Shown: piece by piece, positions 34,301-42,713 of the stretch
How positions within the stretch are numbered: position 1 is the stretch's first letter
How the letters are laid out: the number at the start of each line of letters is the position of its first letter
Assembly (NCBI GenBank): GCA_903772945.1
Contig: CAICTM010000180.1
Coordinates: forward strand, 34,301 to 98,300
Reading direction: 5' to 3'
Origin: Seminavis robusta
Taxonomy: Eukaryota; Bacillariophyta; Bacillariophyceae; Naviculales; Naviculaceae
DNA: 64,000 nucleotides
The notes under the pieces: model-generated
Told to the model about the DNA's origin: nothing
The model's database searches: none
What the model saw: only the letters and a program-made list of their open reading frames with translations
Position numbers and translations under genes: made by a program

Positions 34301-35584
34301 CTACCAGAAGAAACAGGACAAACCATTCTTGCCAATCCACAATCACCACAAGCCAAAGCATATCAATGGCTCAAGGATGATACCCAGCTGGAAATATACA
34401 GTCCCTATCGACAACTGCAGAGGTTTGTTTTGGTGACTTTCTACTATGCTACAAATGGCCAGGGCTGGGATATCAATGAAAACTGGTTGTCTCATGATCT
34501 TCATGAGTGCCTGTGGAAAACGAAGGGGGTGGGTCTGCAAGGTGATGGGATAAACCAACTGTGTGACCCTGACGGAAACTTCCTCTACCTCTATTTGACA
34601 AAGAATGGGCTCTCAGGGAGACTTCCCCCAGAGTTAGGCCTCTTGACCAAGCTTGAAGTTTTGAATGTTGCCACAAACAGCATCAGAGGGACCATTCCAA
34701 GTCAAATTGGACTCATGACTTCTCTTAAAGAGCTTCTCATGGATTACAATGAACTCACTGGGGAAGTGCCAACTGAGATTGGAGAGTTGACTCGTTTGGA
34801 GTATTTCTATGTACACACCAACCCAGTGACAGGCACCATCATGACAGAAGTTGGTCTCTTGACCAACATGATTGATTTTGAATGGACAGACACAGTGACA
34901 AGAGGGACCATTCCGACGGAGCTTGGTCTGATGACCCAAACAACTGTCTTATTCATGTGGGCCAATCTTCTGGAAGGCACGATCCCAAGTGAAATAGGAT
35001 CTATGACCAATATGACTTATGGCTTTGGGTTATATGGCCAATCTTTGATAGGAACCATCCCAACTGAGATTGGCAGGATGACTGACTTAGAATCCCTGTA
35101 CCTTGACGCAAATTTTCTCTCTGGCCAGATTCCAAGCGAACTTGGCCGTTTTCACAAAGCAACAGAAATGTATCTAAAGGCCAATGATCTCCGGGGAGCC
35201 ATCCCATCAACGTTCGGACTTTTGACAAGCCTGGTGGTGCTCGATCTCTCCTCCACCAGCATATCTGGAAGCATCCCTTCCGAACTTGGTGCATTGACTA
35301 CAGTGTCTTGGATAAATCTGGATGCAACAAATCTGGCTGGTGATGTGCCAGCAGAACTGGGGAACTTGGGGATGAATGGTGAATGTGAAAAGCTCAAACT
35401 GAATGACACACTTGTTACGGGGGAGATACCAAGTGGTCTTTGTGATATCTCTGATTTGTCCTTTGATTGCTCGGATGACCTGTGTGGTTGTGATTGTGTG
35501 TGTCACTTTGGGGCACAAGGCAGCGTGGATGCATCAGCCAGACACAGTGAATCGGAAGAGGATGAAACAGTTAATGCACCCTAG
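31394..35584 (+). CDS. LRR single-pass membrane protein 1 (receptor-like, no kinase)
   Basis: The first ATG is at 31394; 1,396 residues, single exon. Residues 1-870 are disordered, basic and rich in RSLSPVR and SSP sites, with a 160-residue tandem duplication (DNA about 32030-32515 and 32516-33030), Asn runs (33397-33440) and an acidic NNNDDDDV patch. The motif AGLVEARLV is near residue 870. One membrane helix follows at about 912-937 (LLANGLGCFCLILTIVSFVAMHIAGVF), then the stalk SPSWAPSTMPSPAPTP, a conserved block AYQWLKDD...YSPYRQLQRF, and about 12 plant-type LRRs (LxxLxxLxLxxNxLxGxIPxEIG). The C-terminal cap DCSDDLCGCDCVC and a short acidic tail close the protein. With no signal peptide, the expected topology is N-terminus in the cytoplasm and LRRs outside. 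The ectodomain is nearly identical to that of the gene at 37162. Ligand and signalling partner are unknown. Confidence 0.9.
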   Translation: MGINGSEEEETAVGSMMAPSSNSHTTEPNGVDFKREQGEELKVVGTTKEVESSTRTITATTISMNSNSNSSSAHSGASKRATATTSRHDDADEEIKRRARRGRSPRQVATATLTAVDSTSTRKESPKRIVSAVKPPSEPAPIVRTRKQKPHAHSHPSDKTPKKREASKEQFRGRSPPRPASARTLTQEDGHSSFNGHSSFHLEPSPIVRTREKSPFRHTVPEPTSNASERQNDENVRSKVMSQSLSPAREDSLRLFNEFVLQEPDSAALSCSFSVFSASSTSGMDFASLASADKRNNSSTAVSASTVPEPPPLTTNSSQTFRSKQHTSASRASSHARILRTARKSKGLSNNSNNGNDPQPTMYVRSLSPVRKSPLRHTVPEPTTGTCTSASNDNSSEQQQNDNNLRSSQSLSPKREDSLRRFNEFVLQEPDSPALSSSFSAFSASCTSMDFASLASPPSPDKQRNNSSKATIPEPPPLTTASNSQTFRAKSSSMEGPRRMKHKSASPSSSHARIRRTARKSKGLSNNSNGNGNEQSAMYVRSLSPVRRRRFQGYAPNNDSKSTIQSQSGVFSIDGSSHSTGMDSAAFSVNSSAAFSVNSSATASSGSRRGLRNRSVSPTAAAPRMPSTRRMKTTGGLRNGNQSSYHEKLKAFGVSSSVTPGAMRGGGNNNNNNNNMDNNNNSRTRSPTRGLSPTGLRNSHATIESKRRLFGGASARMDVSTLSMGLDSLDGNNNDDDDVDLEKGKNALSMAPEGKMRPVGPRNLKQQPATNYDPALQKSRKGLRQPRGAQYQLPPQLESAPGAHRYSPVPFGKEDNFEDESGLAAMESARSLSSAKEPSIRKVQTIDLPAGNKDGSYRKLQTVQARDSVRDAGLVEARLVEDSESEHLPVAFDADEYVPPSEEVVAARKMNRMVLLANGLGCFCLILTIVSFVAMHIAGVFRSPIEVTLSPSWAPSTMPSPAPTPYLIPLPEETGQTILANPQSPQAKAYQWLKDDTQLEIYSPYRQLQRFVLVTFYYATNGQGWDINENWLSHDLHECLWKTKGVGLQGDGINQLCDPDGNFLYLYLTKNGLSGRLPPELGLLTKLEVLNVATNSIRGTIPSQIGLMTSLKELLMDYNELTGEVPTEIGELTRLEYFYVHTNPVTGTIMTEVGLLTNMIDFEWTDTVTRGTIPTELGLMTQTTVLFMWANLLEGTIPSEIGSMTNMTYGFGLYGQSLIGTIPTEIGRMTDLESLYLDANFLSGQIPSELGRFHKATEMYLKANDLRGAIPSTFGLLTSLVVLDLSSTSISGSIPSELGALTTVSWINLDATNLAGDVPAELGNLGMNGECEKLKLNDTLVTGEIPSGLCDISDLSFDCSDDLCGCDCVCHFGAQGSVDASARHSESEEDETVNAP
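32030..33030 (+). repeat. Tandem duplication of about 490 bp inside LRR gene 1
   Basis: Copy A (about 32030-32515) and copy B (about 32516-33030) both encode, in order, PxRHTVPEPT, SQSLSPxREDSLRxFNEFVLQEPDS, MDFASLAS, PEPPPLTT, SQTFR(S/A)K, SSHARIxRTARKSKGLSNNSN and MYVRSLSPVR. DNA identity is high with small indels. The reading frame is kept. Confidence 0.9.
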
Positions 35585-37161
35585 CCCACAAATGATTAGT
35601 GCCACACATGAATAAGCATGAAAAGTAAAGGAATGATCTTGCTGGGGCAGTGGACTCGTATGTTAGTATCAATAGTGTGCATCGGGGTCTGAAGAAACAG
35701 AAACAGAAGTGGGCTTAGTCAGAAGGAGTGAAAAGGAAAGGCAGTTCTGACTTTGACTGTTTTTCACGGCGATTTGGCACTAAGCAGCCTTCAGAAATCT
35801 CCTCGAAACTGGACATTGGATTGCAAGCTGGAGATGCATGCTCCATAGCTGTGCCTCGTGAAGGGGTAAGAAGATCCACAGTGGCCTTTGTGGAACCGCC
35901 GTTACGGGGCTTGCAACAAAGTAAGGTTGCATCATCTGCATGGTGTCGTCGACCACAGAGACGACCCAATGCAAGAACACACCCGACGCAAGGGAATCAT
36001 TCAATCGAATCTTTCGCCAATCTGGCAAGGCTAATGCCACGAACCATTCGCGCCTTTTAAAAAAAAAGCGTTCATGATAAACGGCCAAACCGAGTGTGGT
36101 CATGAGCTCGTTTGTCGTTTGCTGTCGCTTCTCTATCAGGTGGTAGGATTCCTGCTGCAAATTGAACTACGGTACCTCCGCGGTTGGCCCTTCTATCTAT
36201 CTACTGTAGCTACGGTAGCGAGTAGTGATGCCAAGGTGCTTCCTAGCTGTAGCAGAGCTACCGGTATGGGTTGCATACGCTAGCTAGCCGTGGTGGGGAG
36301 AGGAGGTGGATCGAAATGGGAGTTGGGGGGATAAGAGCTCCATCTTACCAGGAGCTGGAGGGCCTCCGGTGACACCATGATGACGTCACTATACACTCCA
36401 AAGTTTGGCGAGTCGCGAGGAGTCGCGACTAGCCGTTTAAAGGCGCGCGACTCTACGCGGGTTCTATAACGAGTCCTTGCAACTCCACACGACTCCACGC
36501 GACTCCTCGCGACTCCTTCATTAATTACTAGTATTATTAATATTAATATATACAACATGTGTCATGACTCCACGCGACTCTACGCGTCTATATGCGACTT
36601 TAAACGCGACTGATCGCGACTGTGCCCGACTGCGCGCGACTGCGCGCGACTGCGGTCGCGACTGCACTCGCGCGACTGGTAATCGGTTGGGATCGCCAAA
36701 AAGCCACGTCACCAGAGGCCCTCCAGGAAGGTAACGGTATAAATCTATCTCGTACAGTACTGTACCAGGTACTGTATTACAGCACTGCAGGATTACTGTA
36801 TTGGAATGCGAAAACAAGAAGCTTGAACTGGAGGTCAAGTGGACAATTAAAAGGCGGGGGTCGGTCGTGGTTTGGGTGGGGTTTGTTGTGACCTGTTTGT
36901 GCCATTCGTCCGTCTCATCATGACTGTTATTGCTTTGGGTGCTGGTTTTTGCTGGGTGGTTGGTAAACTACTTTGTCGGTGGTACCACTGCGATTCCCCC
37001 GCGATTGCTGTCTTCCGCTTGTCCACCGCCGACAAGGTTCATCGCTCCTGCTAGCTAGTCCTGTGTAAACACTTACTTGGTCTGGTAAAAAGCCAGCAAG
37101 ATATCGATAGCAAGAATAGCTGTGCTTCTGAAAGAAGTCGATCATTGAACCGTTGCCAGCC
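35585..37161. other. Intergenic region, LRR gene 1 to LRR gene 2
   Basis: No gene supported; a minus-strand open frame at 35780-36160 resembles nothing known. The region contains the terminal-inverted-repeat element at 36355-36726. A TATAAAT lies at 36738-36745, just after the element and about 420 bp before the start codon of LRR gene 2. Confidence 0.4.
36355..36726. mobile_element. Candidate MITE with 19-bp terminal inverted repeats and CGCGACT interior
   Basis: Left end CTGGAGGGCCTCCGGTGAC (36355-36373) and right end GTCACCAGAGGCCCTCCAG (36708-36726) are reverse complements with one mismatch. The interior is a degenerate array of CGCGACT and, near the left end, AGTCGCG, in more than fifteen copies, split by an AT-rich centre (ATTAATTACTAGTATTATTAATATTAATATATA). 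It has no coding capacity and is 372 bp long. Target-site duplication is not clear: TTACC occurs near both outer ends. A folded non-autonomous DNA element is the simplest reading. Confidence 0.6.
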
Positions 37162-39939
37162 ATGAAGAAAACTCCAACAGACAGCGATTCGGGCAATGGT
37201 AGCAGCCGCCAGGCTTCTAGTAGTGTCCAACAGCCTCCAACTAAGGAGATTCCAAGCCCGCGAAGTCAGCACAGCGAAGTGAGTTCGTCTGATGGGGTAG
37301 ATGAGAAATCCAAGACCCTCGACAGTACCGGTAATAGTGCTAGCACGAATAAGAATGACGACGAATGGATGGACGTAATCAAGGAACAAGAGAAAGCCAT
37401 GCGATTGCATCCAGCAGTTTCGCAGGCTTTGGACGGAGCCTCTTCGGGGGAGCCGTCAACCTCGGCAACCGCCAGGCTTCCTAACAGGACCAAGTCTTCT
37501 CAGGGGAGAAGCCAGGATTTTAAGGGGTCACCCAACAAGGCTACTGCGAGTCAGAATGATAGAGACATCAGCCGAAAGCGCGCTGCTTCTCCAACAAGAA
37601 AGCAGAAAACTGAGATTAAAAATACCCCCCAAAGCAGCTCGCCAGGTGATACTCAGCAAAGTAATAGAACTGGAGATGATTGGATGAAGGAAATCAAAGA
37701 ACACGAGAAGATAGCACGAGAAAATCCTGCCATTGCATTGGCTCTGAACAACACGTCAAATGCACATTTTCCGCCTCCAGCAGCAGCAATAGCCGGCAAT
37801 CAGCACACTCCTCAAATCTCCAATGCAGCTGACAACACTGATTTTCGGAGTGGCTCGCCTGCGCCTGGACAGACAAATAAGAATGCCAGGAACGACAGTC
37901 CTCCCAGAAAGCCGCCACCAAGGGTTCAACAACCTAGAACAACAACACCAGAGAAAATGGAAAGAGGGGAAACTCTTTTCCGCCAAAGCTCGGACGACCT
38001 GATGAAAGCCATTGCTATTCGGTCCATAGAAGATGGCATGGCACTGGATGCTACAGCGACAACGACAGTGACCATGGATAATACTACTCACACCAACAAC
38101 AGCACAGCCGACGACAGTACCAACTACAGTCAACAAGCCAAAAAGCGCATTTCTGGTCACGTTCAGCCCGGAGCCTTTGGAGCAGCTCCGGGAATGCGAC
38201 CAACGCGACAGGCATCACTTCATTATGCCACGCTGCTCAATTCCAGTCTATCCGAATCCAACTATTTTTCGCAAGAGTTAAATGACACCCAGCACAGTAG
38301 TAATGGCAGTAACAAGAATCCCAATAGTGAGAGACCACCAGTCATATCAACACGAAATATCGGCTTGGTGGAAGCGCATCCGGTTTCATCCTATTTCCCC
38401 TTTCCACGGGCACAAGCATATGAGGAACCCTCGGAAGATATTGTGGCGCGCACATCACGACAAGAGCGGTGTCGGTTGGCCCAATATTATGCTGTCATGG
38501 TTTTGGGGTTCACCACCTTTGTCCTCTTGATCTTGTATGCAACAGGTGCTATTTTCTCGAGTGATTCATCCACAGAGCCGTTGCCTTCTTCTGCTTCTCC
38601 TTCCTTGGCTCCTACAATGGCAGTGACGGAATATGAATACTCCTTGGAGCTACCCTCCTACACCCAGGAAGCCATCGAAGCAGACCCAACCTCGGCTCAG
38701 GCTCGGGCGTATCAGTGGATCAAACAGGATGTTTTGCTGGAAACCTACAGTCCTTATCGACAGCTACAGAGGTTTGCTTTGGCAACACTATACTATGCTA
38801 CAAATGGCCATACCTGGGAAATCAATGAAATGTGGCTGTCATATGCTGATCACGAGTGTCTCTGGCAAACAAAGGGGGTGTTTCTGCTTGATGATGGAAT
38901 GACAAAGCACTGTGATCCTGATGGAAACTTCCTCGACCTCTATTTGACAAAGAATGGGCTCTCAGGAAGCCTTCCACCAGAGCTAGGCCTGTTGACCAAG
39001 CTCGAAGTTTTGGATGTTGCCACAAACAATATCAGAGGGACTATTCCAAGTCAAATTGGGCTGATGACTTCTCTTTATGAGCTTATCCTGGATGCAAATG
39101 AGCTCACAGCTGCCGTACCATCGGAGATATACCAGTTGACTCGTTTGGAATGTTTCTATGTACACACCAACCCAGTGACAGGCACCATCATGACAGAAGT
39201 TGGTCTCTTGACCAACATGATCGATTTTGAATGGACGGACACCTTGACAAGAGGGACCATTCCGACGGAGCTTGGTCTGATGACCCAAACAACTGCCTTA
39301 TTCTTGTGGGCCAATCTGTTGGAAGGCGCGATCCCAAGTGAAATAGGATCTATGACCAATATGACATATGGCTTTGGGTTATATGGCCAGTCCTTGACAG
39401 GAACCATCCCAACGGAGATTGGCAGGATGACTGACTTAGAATCCCTGTACCTTGACGCAAATTTTCTCACAGGCCAGATTCCAAGCGAACTTGGCCGTTT
39501 TCACAAAATAACAGAAATGTATCTAAAGGCCAATGATCTCCGAGGAGCCATCCCATCAACGTTCGGACTTTTGACAAGCCTGGTGGTGCTGGATCTCTCC
39601 TCCACCAGCATATCTGGAAGCATCCCTTCCGAACTTGGTGCATTGACTGCAGTGTCATGGATAAATCTGGATGCAACAAATCTGGCTGATGATGTCCCAG
39701 CAGAGCTGGGGAACTTGGGGGTGAATGGTGAATGTGAAAAGCTCAAACTGAATGACACACTTGTTACAGGGGAGATACCAAGTGGTCTTTGTGATATCTC
39801 GGATTTGTCCTTTGATTGCTCGGATGACCTTTGTGGTTGTGATTGTGTGTGTCACTTTGGGGCACAAGGCAGTGTGGATGCATCAGCACGGGGCAGGGCT
39901 TGGGCAGCAGTGGGACAAGGGAGAGAGTTTGCACCATAA
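37162..39939 (+). CDS. LRR single-pass membrane protein 2 (receptor-like, no kinase; chimeric)
   Basis: Start ATG at 37162 (MKKTPTDSD); 925 residues, single exon. The N-terminal 440 residues are disordered and carry the helical motif (D)DxWMxxIKEQEKxxRxxPAxxxAL twice (about residues 71-97 and 173-200), SDDLMKAIA, and the block NYSQQAKKRISGHVQPGAFGAAPG. NIGLVEAHPV is near residue 400. The membrane helix is about 443-464 (AVMVLGFTTFVLLILYATGAIF), followed by a Ser/Pro stalk, AYQWIKQD...YSPYRQLQRF, LRRs from about 586 and the cap DCSDDLCGCDCVC. The N-terminal half and helix resemble the protein at 57258, but from about 38930 to 39890 the DNA is almost identical to LRR gene 1 (34560-35530). The C-terminal tail after QGSVDASAR differs. 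Topology as for gene 1; ligand unknown. Confidence 0.9.
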   Translation: MKKTPTDSDSGNGSSRQASSSVQQPPTKEIPSPRSQHSEVSSSDGVDEKSKTLDSTGNSASTNKNDDEWMDVIKEQEKAMRLHPAVSQALDGASSGEPSTSATARLPNRTKSSQGRSQDFKGSPNKATASQNDRDISRKRAASPTRKQKTEIKNTPQSSSPGDTQQSNRTGDDWMKEIKEHEKIARENPAIALALNNTSNAHFPPPAAAIAGNQHTPQISNAADNTDFRSGSPAPGQTNKNARNDSPPRKPPPRVQQPRTTTPEKMERGETLFRQSSDDLMKAIAIRSIEDGMALDATATTTVTMDNTTHTNNSTADDSTNYSQQAKKRISGHVQPGAFGAAPGMRPTRQASLHYATLLNSSLSESNYFSQELNDTQHSSNGSNKNPNSERPPVISTRNIGLVEAHPVSSYFPFPRAQAYEEPSEDIVARTSRQERCRLAQYYAVMVLGFTTFVLLILYATGAIFSSDSSTEPLPSSASPSLAPTMAVTEYEYSLELPSYTQEAIEADPTSAQARAYQWIKQDVLLETYSPYRQLQRFALATLYYATNGHTWEINEMWLSYADHECLWQTKGVFLLDDGMTKHCDPDGNFLDLYLTKNGLSGSLPPELGLLTKLEVLDVATNNIRGTIPSQIGLMTSLYELILDANELTAAVPSEIYQLTRLECFYVHTNPVTGTIMTEVGLLTNMIDFEWTDTLTRGTIPTELGLMTQTTALFLWANLLEGAIPSEIGSMTNMTYGFGLYGQSLTGTIPTEIGRMTDLESLYLDANFLTGQIPSELGRFHKITEMYLKANDLRGAIPSTFGLLTSLVVLDLSSTSISGSIPSELGALTAVSWINLDATNLADDVPAELGNLGVNGECEKLKLNDTLVTGEIPSGLCDISDLSFDCSDDLCGCDCVCHFGAQGSVDASARGRAWAAVGQGREFAP

Positions 39940-41445
39940 ATTTCTATGCTTTTGGCAGCTCGGTAGTAGGGAGCACGCCCTCCACATGCTGCTTTGTTGG
40001 GTATTGACAGTTACGAGGCCCGGGACACCTGGAGAGCAAGCAAGTGATAAGGCAGGGACTTCGACGCTTCGACTTGCGGGAGCTACAGTACTCGTAACCA
40101 TTCTCGGGTGCCCTGTTGTGTGTACCGGTACTCTCATCACCACGGCACCGGCAGGTAGTAAGTCTAGAAGACAAGAGGATGTATCCCATTCCTATCATTG
40201 GTTTTGACCACCACGGAGCCTACACCTTGATAACTTTCTGACATCACTTGCCGCCATCATACGAAAGTTCGACGTTTCTAGAATCATTCGGAGTAGACAA
40301 AAATATGAAAGTAATTCGATCCTTTTTGGTACTGGTAACGGTAGGATTGGTTGGCACGTGACTCCTATCACTGCATTCAATCAAGAACCGCGATGGATTC
40401 ATTCTTTACTTGGACCTCGAGTCCGCCCCCGTAGATATGAAAATCCCAAGCGATGATCCAAGCTAGGAAGCTACCGTACTACGGGCTTCTACGAGAGACA
40501 CTGTTTCAAGCCAACACGGCGACTCATAGCCGACATACCACATGGGTGACAGTGCAATCTAGCTAGTAGCTTGGACGTAAGCGATACCGCGTGTCGTACA
40601 GTAAAGGGACAACCAACAAGTGTTGCCATGAGCGCATGTGCGATCTTTTTTGGCGTCGAGCCGACATTTAGTGCACGCCGAGGTTTGGGATGGTGGGCCC
40701 CCTTGCTTGCCAGTGCTGTCGACCACAGTTTACATGTACATGTATGTAGTCTACGGCGGTACCGGTATGAATGCCCATGCATAGGAAGGCTCGTAGAGTT
40801 GGTGCTTGGCTCTTTGTAAACTGTTGAACCGTCATTGTGCCAACTCACATAGGAAAATCGGCCAGTCCAGCGTTTGCAAAATTGATATCCGACTGATGGA
40901 AACCGGGGTTCTCCCACGTGACAACGTGCAACTGCTCCTCCAACATCTGCAAGGTCCGGAAACCATTATGAAGTTTTGAAATGTTTCAAACAGTTTTAGT
41001 TTCTCATTTTTAGTTTAATTTTCTCATTTCTAGTTTCTCAAGTTAATTAAGAAACTACAATTTTTGTTTCTCATTTGAGGAAAAAGTTAAACTTCTGGCG
41101 CATGTTTACTAGCTAGTAGTTTCTCATATAGTTTCTCATTTCAATTTCTCATTTTCGACAAATGAGAACTTCACTTTCTCATTTGCGAAACTAGTTTCTC
41201 AAATGAGAAACTATGTTCTCATTTGAGAAACTGTCAAAAAGGATTTCAGTCATGCTTCCGGACCTTGCGGAACTTTCGGTGGCACCGAACATCGTGGAAG
41301 CAACCCGCCAATTCCAAAGGAAGGAAAAGTAAAAAGTAGACTAACGGTCAAGCACCAATGCTCACTTTTTCTCCTCGGCGCAGTAAGACCACGTTATTAC
41401 ACTCACCTCGCAAATAGACTATTATTACAAACAACAGCACCAACC
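39940..41445. other. Intergenic region, LRR gene 2 to Cys-rich protein
   Basis: No gene supported; short frames at 40489-40917 overlap on both strands. TACATGTACATGTA lies at 40731-40745 with TACCGGTA nearby. The second half holds the TTTCTCAT array at 40985-41235. The last 200 bp should contain the promoter of the Cys-rich protein gene. Confidence 0.4.
40985..41235. repeat. TTTCTCAT / ATGAGAAA palindromic array
   Basis: About fifteen copies of (G)TTTCTCAT or its reverse complement ATGAGAAAC, several joined into perfect palindromes such as TTTCTCAAATGAGAAA and GTTTCTCATTTGAG. The spacing is irregular. No coding potential. Confidence 0.8.
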
Positions 41446-42158
41446 ATGAGTACTCTTGTTGTCCTCCTCCTGCTACCAGCGCTGGCTCTCGGCCACTCCT
41501 GCACCAGTTTCACGGTGAACTCTACCACGGAACGAGAGGACTTTCTCGCCATGGACACCAGCTTTGTCCCTCAGTCCATCAAGGATGTGGTTTCGGCCGA
41601 CACGGAAATGGACCAATCCTTTACCGGCTTCTACGATTGCCACAATATGGCAGGTGAGTTTGTTTGTTTGTTTGTTATCATCATTAACCAGCAAGAGGAA
41701 TTAAGATCAGGGTCTGCCCACTTGAATGCTGTGCTTTTTAAAATTGATTGTTTTCTTGCTTGCCCTCTCTCTTTATAGGTGACTACGAGGTTGGCGTGGC
41801 GTACATTTGTGACGAGTCGGAGACATGCAGCTGTACAGCTCTCTATCAGTTTGAAGAATGCTCTTCTTGCACCGTCTGTGGCGAAATTGGAAAACTGGAA
41901 TCCTTCAGTGCCGATTGCAGCAACGTCAAGATTGGCTACACGGACAATTGTACGGTGGAATGCGGGTACGAGACAACTGGGTGCTTTGTAGAGGAAGACG
42001 CAGAAGAGACCGCGGCGACAGCTGATAATAGCACCGCCACCACAGAGGTTCCTTCCACTTCGGATGCCACCACTACTAATGATGCTTCCTCAAGTTTCAT
42101 GCCGCGAATGGCAAGCAGCCTCATTCTTTTGATTGGCACGCTGGTTGTCTTTGCATGA
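41446..42158 (+). CDS. Secreted Cys-rich surface protein, probably GPI-anchored
   Basis: Two exons, 41446-41653 and 41779-42158, joined across a 125 bp GT-AG intron (GTGAGT ... TTTATAG) that splits a Gly codon; 195 residues. Residues 1-16 (MSTLVVLLLLPALALG) are a signal peptide. The mature part has about a dozen Cys, most of them in exon 2 (CDESETCSCTALYQFEECSSC, CGEIG, DCSN, NCTVECGYETTGC), with several NxT sites. After an acidic and Ser/Thr-rich stretch (EEDAEETAATADNSTATTE) the chain ends in a hydrophobic tail MASSLILLIGTLVVFA, typical of a GPI signal. No family is recognised. It lies between two LRR genes, so a surface role next to them is tempting but unsupported. Confidence 0.85.
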
Positions 42159-42713
42159 ACTGGCTACCCGTACTAGTCAAGTAATCCTCTATCAATCTAC
42201 CATCTGTTAAGTTCTGAAAAGTTCATACCGTATCCTAATAGCTGGCGTCTTGCTATCTGCTAGCTACCGTACAGTAGTAGCTGGCTAGAGCTACATGCAG
42301 TTTGAATGAGGAGGTCCGAATTTGCTCTGGCTAGATTTGCAAACTTGACTAGCTAATTCAGTTTATTATTATTATTACTATTACTATTAGCCAGATGGAT
42401 TTTGGCAACTTTTGGACTTCGTTGTGATGGCGCCTTTTGTGGCCACTTTAGATGATGATATCGACGTGGAGGACAGCCATAGTCACGACCGTATCGGTAC
42501 CAACTAGCACCGTACCGCTGCGCCCAGAACACTTGTGATGCAGTGGTTACTGTACAATTATTCTGATATAATGGGAACTAGCTTTGAAGATACCGTATCC
42601 AAGCGAATCACCATGGCAAAGATCGTGCGACGTCAGCTTTGTCTGCAGTTGCCAGACAGAGATTGGGCAGCCGACCTTTATTGGTTGCCGATTGATGAAT
42701 GTCATAAAACAAT
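42159..42713. other. Intergenic region upstream of LRR gene 3
   Basis: No gene seen. It contains TTATTATTATTACTATTACTATTAG at 42363-42390, GTACCGGT-type and CTAGCTA-type words, and presumably the promoter of LRR gene 3. Confidence 0.4.

Noticed and set aside
35780-36160. 126-codon minus-strand frame downstream of LRR gene 1
   Set aside because: No recognisable motif, and the composition changes along its length; considered chance.
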